A stretch of DNA of 64,000 nucleotides from Defluviitalea phaphyphila (GTDB taxonomy: Bacteria; Bacillota; Clostridia; Lachnospirales; Defluviitaleaceae). The stretch lies in contig NZ_JWID01000002.1 in the NCBI RefSeq assembly GCF_001466305.1, forward strand, positions 133,344 to 197,343, in the 5' to 3' direction. The notes under the pieces are model-generated. The model made no database searches and was not told the origin of the DNA. It was given only the letters and a program-made list of their open reading frames with translations. Within the stretch, counting starts at the first letter, position 1. The number at the start of each line of letters is the position of its first letter. A program made the position numbers and the translations under genes. Shown piece by piece: positions 63,514-64,000 of the stretch.

Positions 63514-64000
63514 ATGGCATTATTAGAAACTAAAGATTTAGGAATTAATTTTGGAGGGCTAAGGGCTGTTGGAGATTTTAATATTAAAATAGAAGATAAT
63601 CAATTAATAGGGCTTATTGGTCCTAATGGAGCAGGAAAAACTACAGTCTTTAATTTGCTTACAGGAGTTTATCTTCCTACAGAAGGGTCGATTTATTTAA
63701 ATGGAGAAAATATTGTAGGTAAAAAACCTTATGAAATTGTGCAAAAAGGAATTTCTAGGACATTTCAAAATATAAGATTATTTAAAGATTTATCAGTTAT
63801 TGATAATGTAAAAATGGCTTTTCATCATAAAATGAATTATTCTATTGGAGCAGGAATATTAAGATTACCTTATTATTGGAAAGAAGAAAAAGAAATTCAT
63901 GAAAAAGCCTTAGATTTATTAAAACTTTTTAATATGGAAAAATTAGCTTATGCTACAGCTAAAAATCTTCCCTATGGAGAACAGAGAAAATTAGAAATAG
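63514..64000 (+). CDS. livG: Branched-chain amino-acid ABC transporter ATP-binding protein LivG (cut by right edge)
   Basis: The first 162 codons are visible and open to the right edge. Walker A is GPNGAGKT at 36-43, the Q-loop is RTFQNIRLF near 92, and the modified signature LPYGEQRKLEI stands at the very end. Length of the helical insertion (SIGAGILRLPYYWKEEKE) fits LivG rather than LivF. AAGGAAAGGAG precedes the ATG. Walker B and the C-terminus are outside the window. livF would be expected next. Confidence 0.93.
   Translation, partial: MALLETKDLGINFGGLRAVGDFNIKIEDNQLIGLIGPNGAGKTTVFNLLTGVYLPTEGSIYLNGENIVGKKPYEIVQKGISRTFQNIRLFKDLSVIDNVKMAFHHKMNYSIGAGILRLPYYWKEEKEIHEKALDLLKLFNMEKLAYATAKNLPYGEQRKLEI

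Noticed and set aside
1-64000. CRISPR arrays, transposases, integrases, phage genes, tRNA or rRNA genes
   Set aside because: None seen. Gene order is continuous and conserved with other Firmicutes, and no stretch differs clearly in composition, so there is no sign of a genomic island.

Overview
The window looks like chromosomal DNA from a low-GC, motile, endospore-forming member of the Clostridia (Bacillota). The composition is very A/T-rich and strong AGGAGG-type ribosome binding sites precede most genes. TTG and GTG starts are common. The gene order is the classical Gram-positive fla/che cluster followed by rpsB-tsf-pyrH-frr, and sporulation genes (dpaA, dpaB, tepA) are present. I cannot name the genus from sequence alone. 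All genes but one lie on the + strand. No gap between genes exceeds about 240 bases, and I see no tRNA, rRNA, insertion sequence, prophage or CRISPR array.

Layout. (1) 1-21120: motility and chemotaxis. Stator (motA end, motB), fliL, switch (fliM, fliY), cheY, export apparatus (fliO, fliP, fliQ, fliR, flhB, flhA), flhF/flhG, a PilZ c-di-GMP protein, cheB, cheA, cheW, cheC, cheD, sigma-28 (sigD), fapA, and three small accessory proteins, one SwrB-like and one MltG-like. (2) 21121-33680: an rpsB promoter and structured leader, then rpsB, tsf, pyrH, frr, uppS, cdsA, dxr, rseP, ispG and polC. (3) 33681-45793: the rimP-nusA-rnpM-ylxQ-infB-rbfA-nrnA-truB-ribF operon behind its own promoter and leader, then rpsO with an S15-type leader, pnp, an M16 peptidase and dut. 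(4) 45794-52913: a sporulation/lysine block in the order dpaA-dpaB-(HAD phosphatase)-dapG-tepA-ylzJ-ftsK, which resembles the Bacillus spoVF-dapG-tepA-spoIIIE locus but lacks asd and dapA. (5) 52914-60157: fhs, folD, rimO, pgsA, a metallo-beta-lactamase ribonuclease and, convergent on the - strand, a YprB-like exonuclease. (6) 60158-64000: a branched-chain amino-acid ABC transporter (livJ, livH, livM, start of livG) that runs off the right edge.

How the parts work together. The first 21 kb build and steer the flagellum: stator, switch, type III export gate, CheA-CheW-CheY signalling and CheC/CheD/FliY adaptation. Sigma-28 for late flagellar genes is encoded in the same cluster. The middle is housekeeping: ribosome assembly, initiation, mRNA turnover, isoprenoid and phospholipid precursors, replication. 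The dpa-dapG block diverts lysine-pathway intermediates to spore dipicolinate.

The most interesting signal is upstream of tepA. A sequence matching the forespore sigma-G consensus with exact 18-base spacing is interleaved with a 12-bp inverted repeat whose 3' arm covers the tepA ribosome binding site. The predicted sigma-G transcript starts inside the loop and would lack the 5' arm, whereas read-through mRNA from dapG would form the hairpin. This suggests a promoter-nested translational lock that keeps TepA off outside the forespore. Other points worth checking are the HAD phosphatase in place of asd, a 22-bp perfect inverted repeat after dpaB, a three-helix rpsB leader, and an attenuator-like terminator between livJ and livH.
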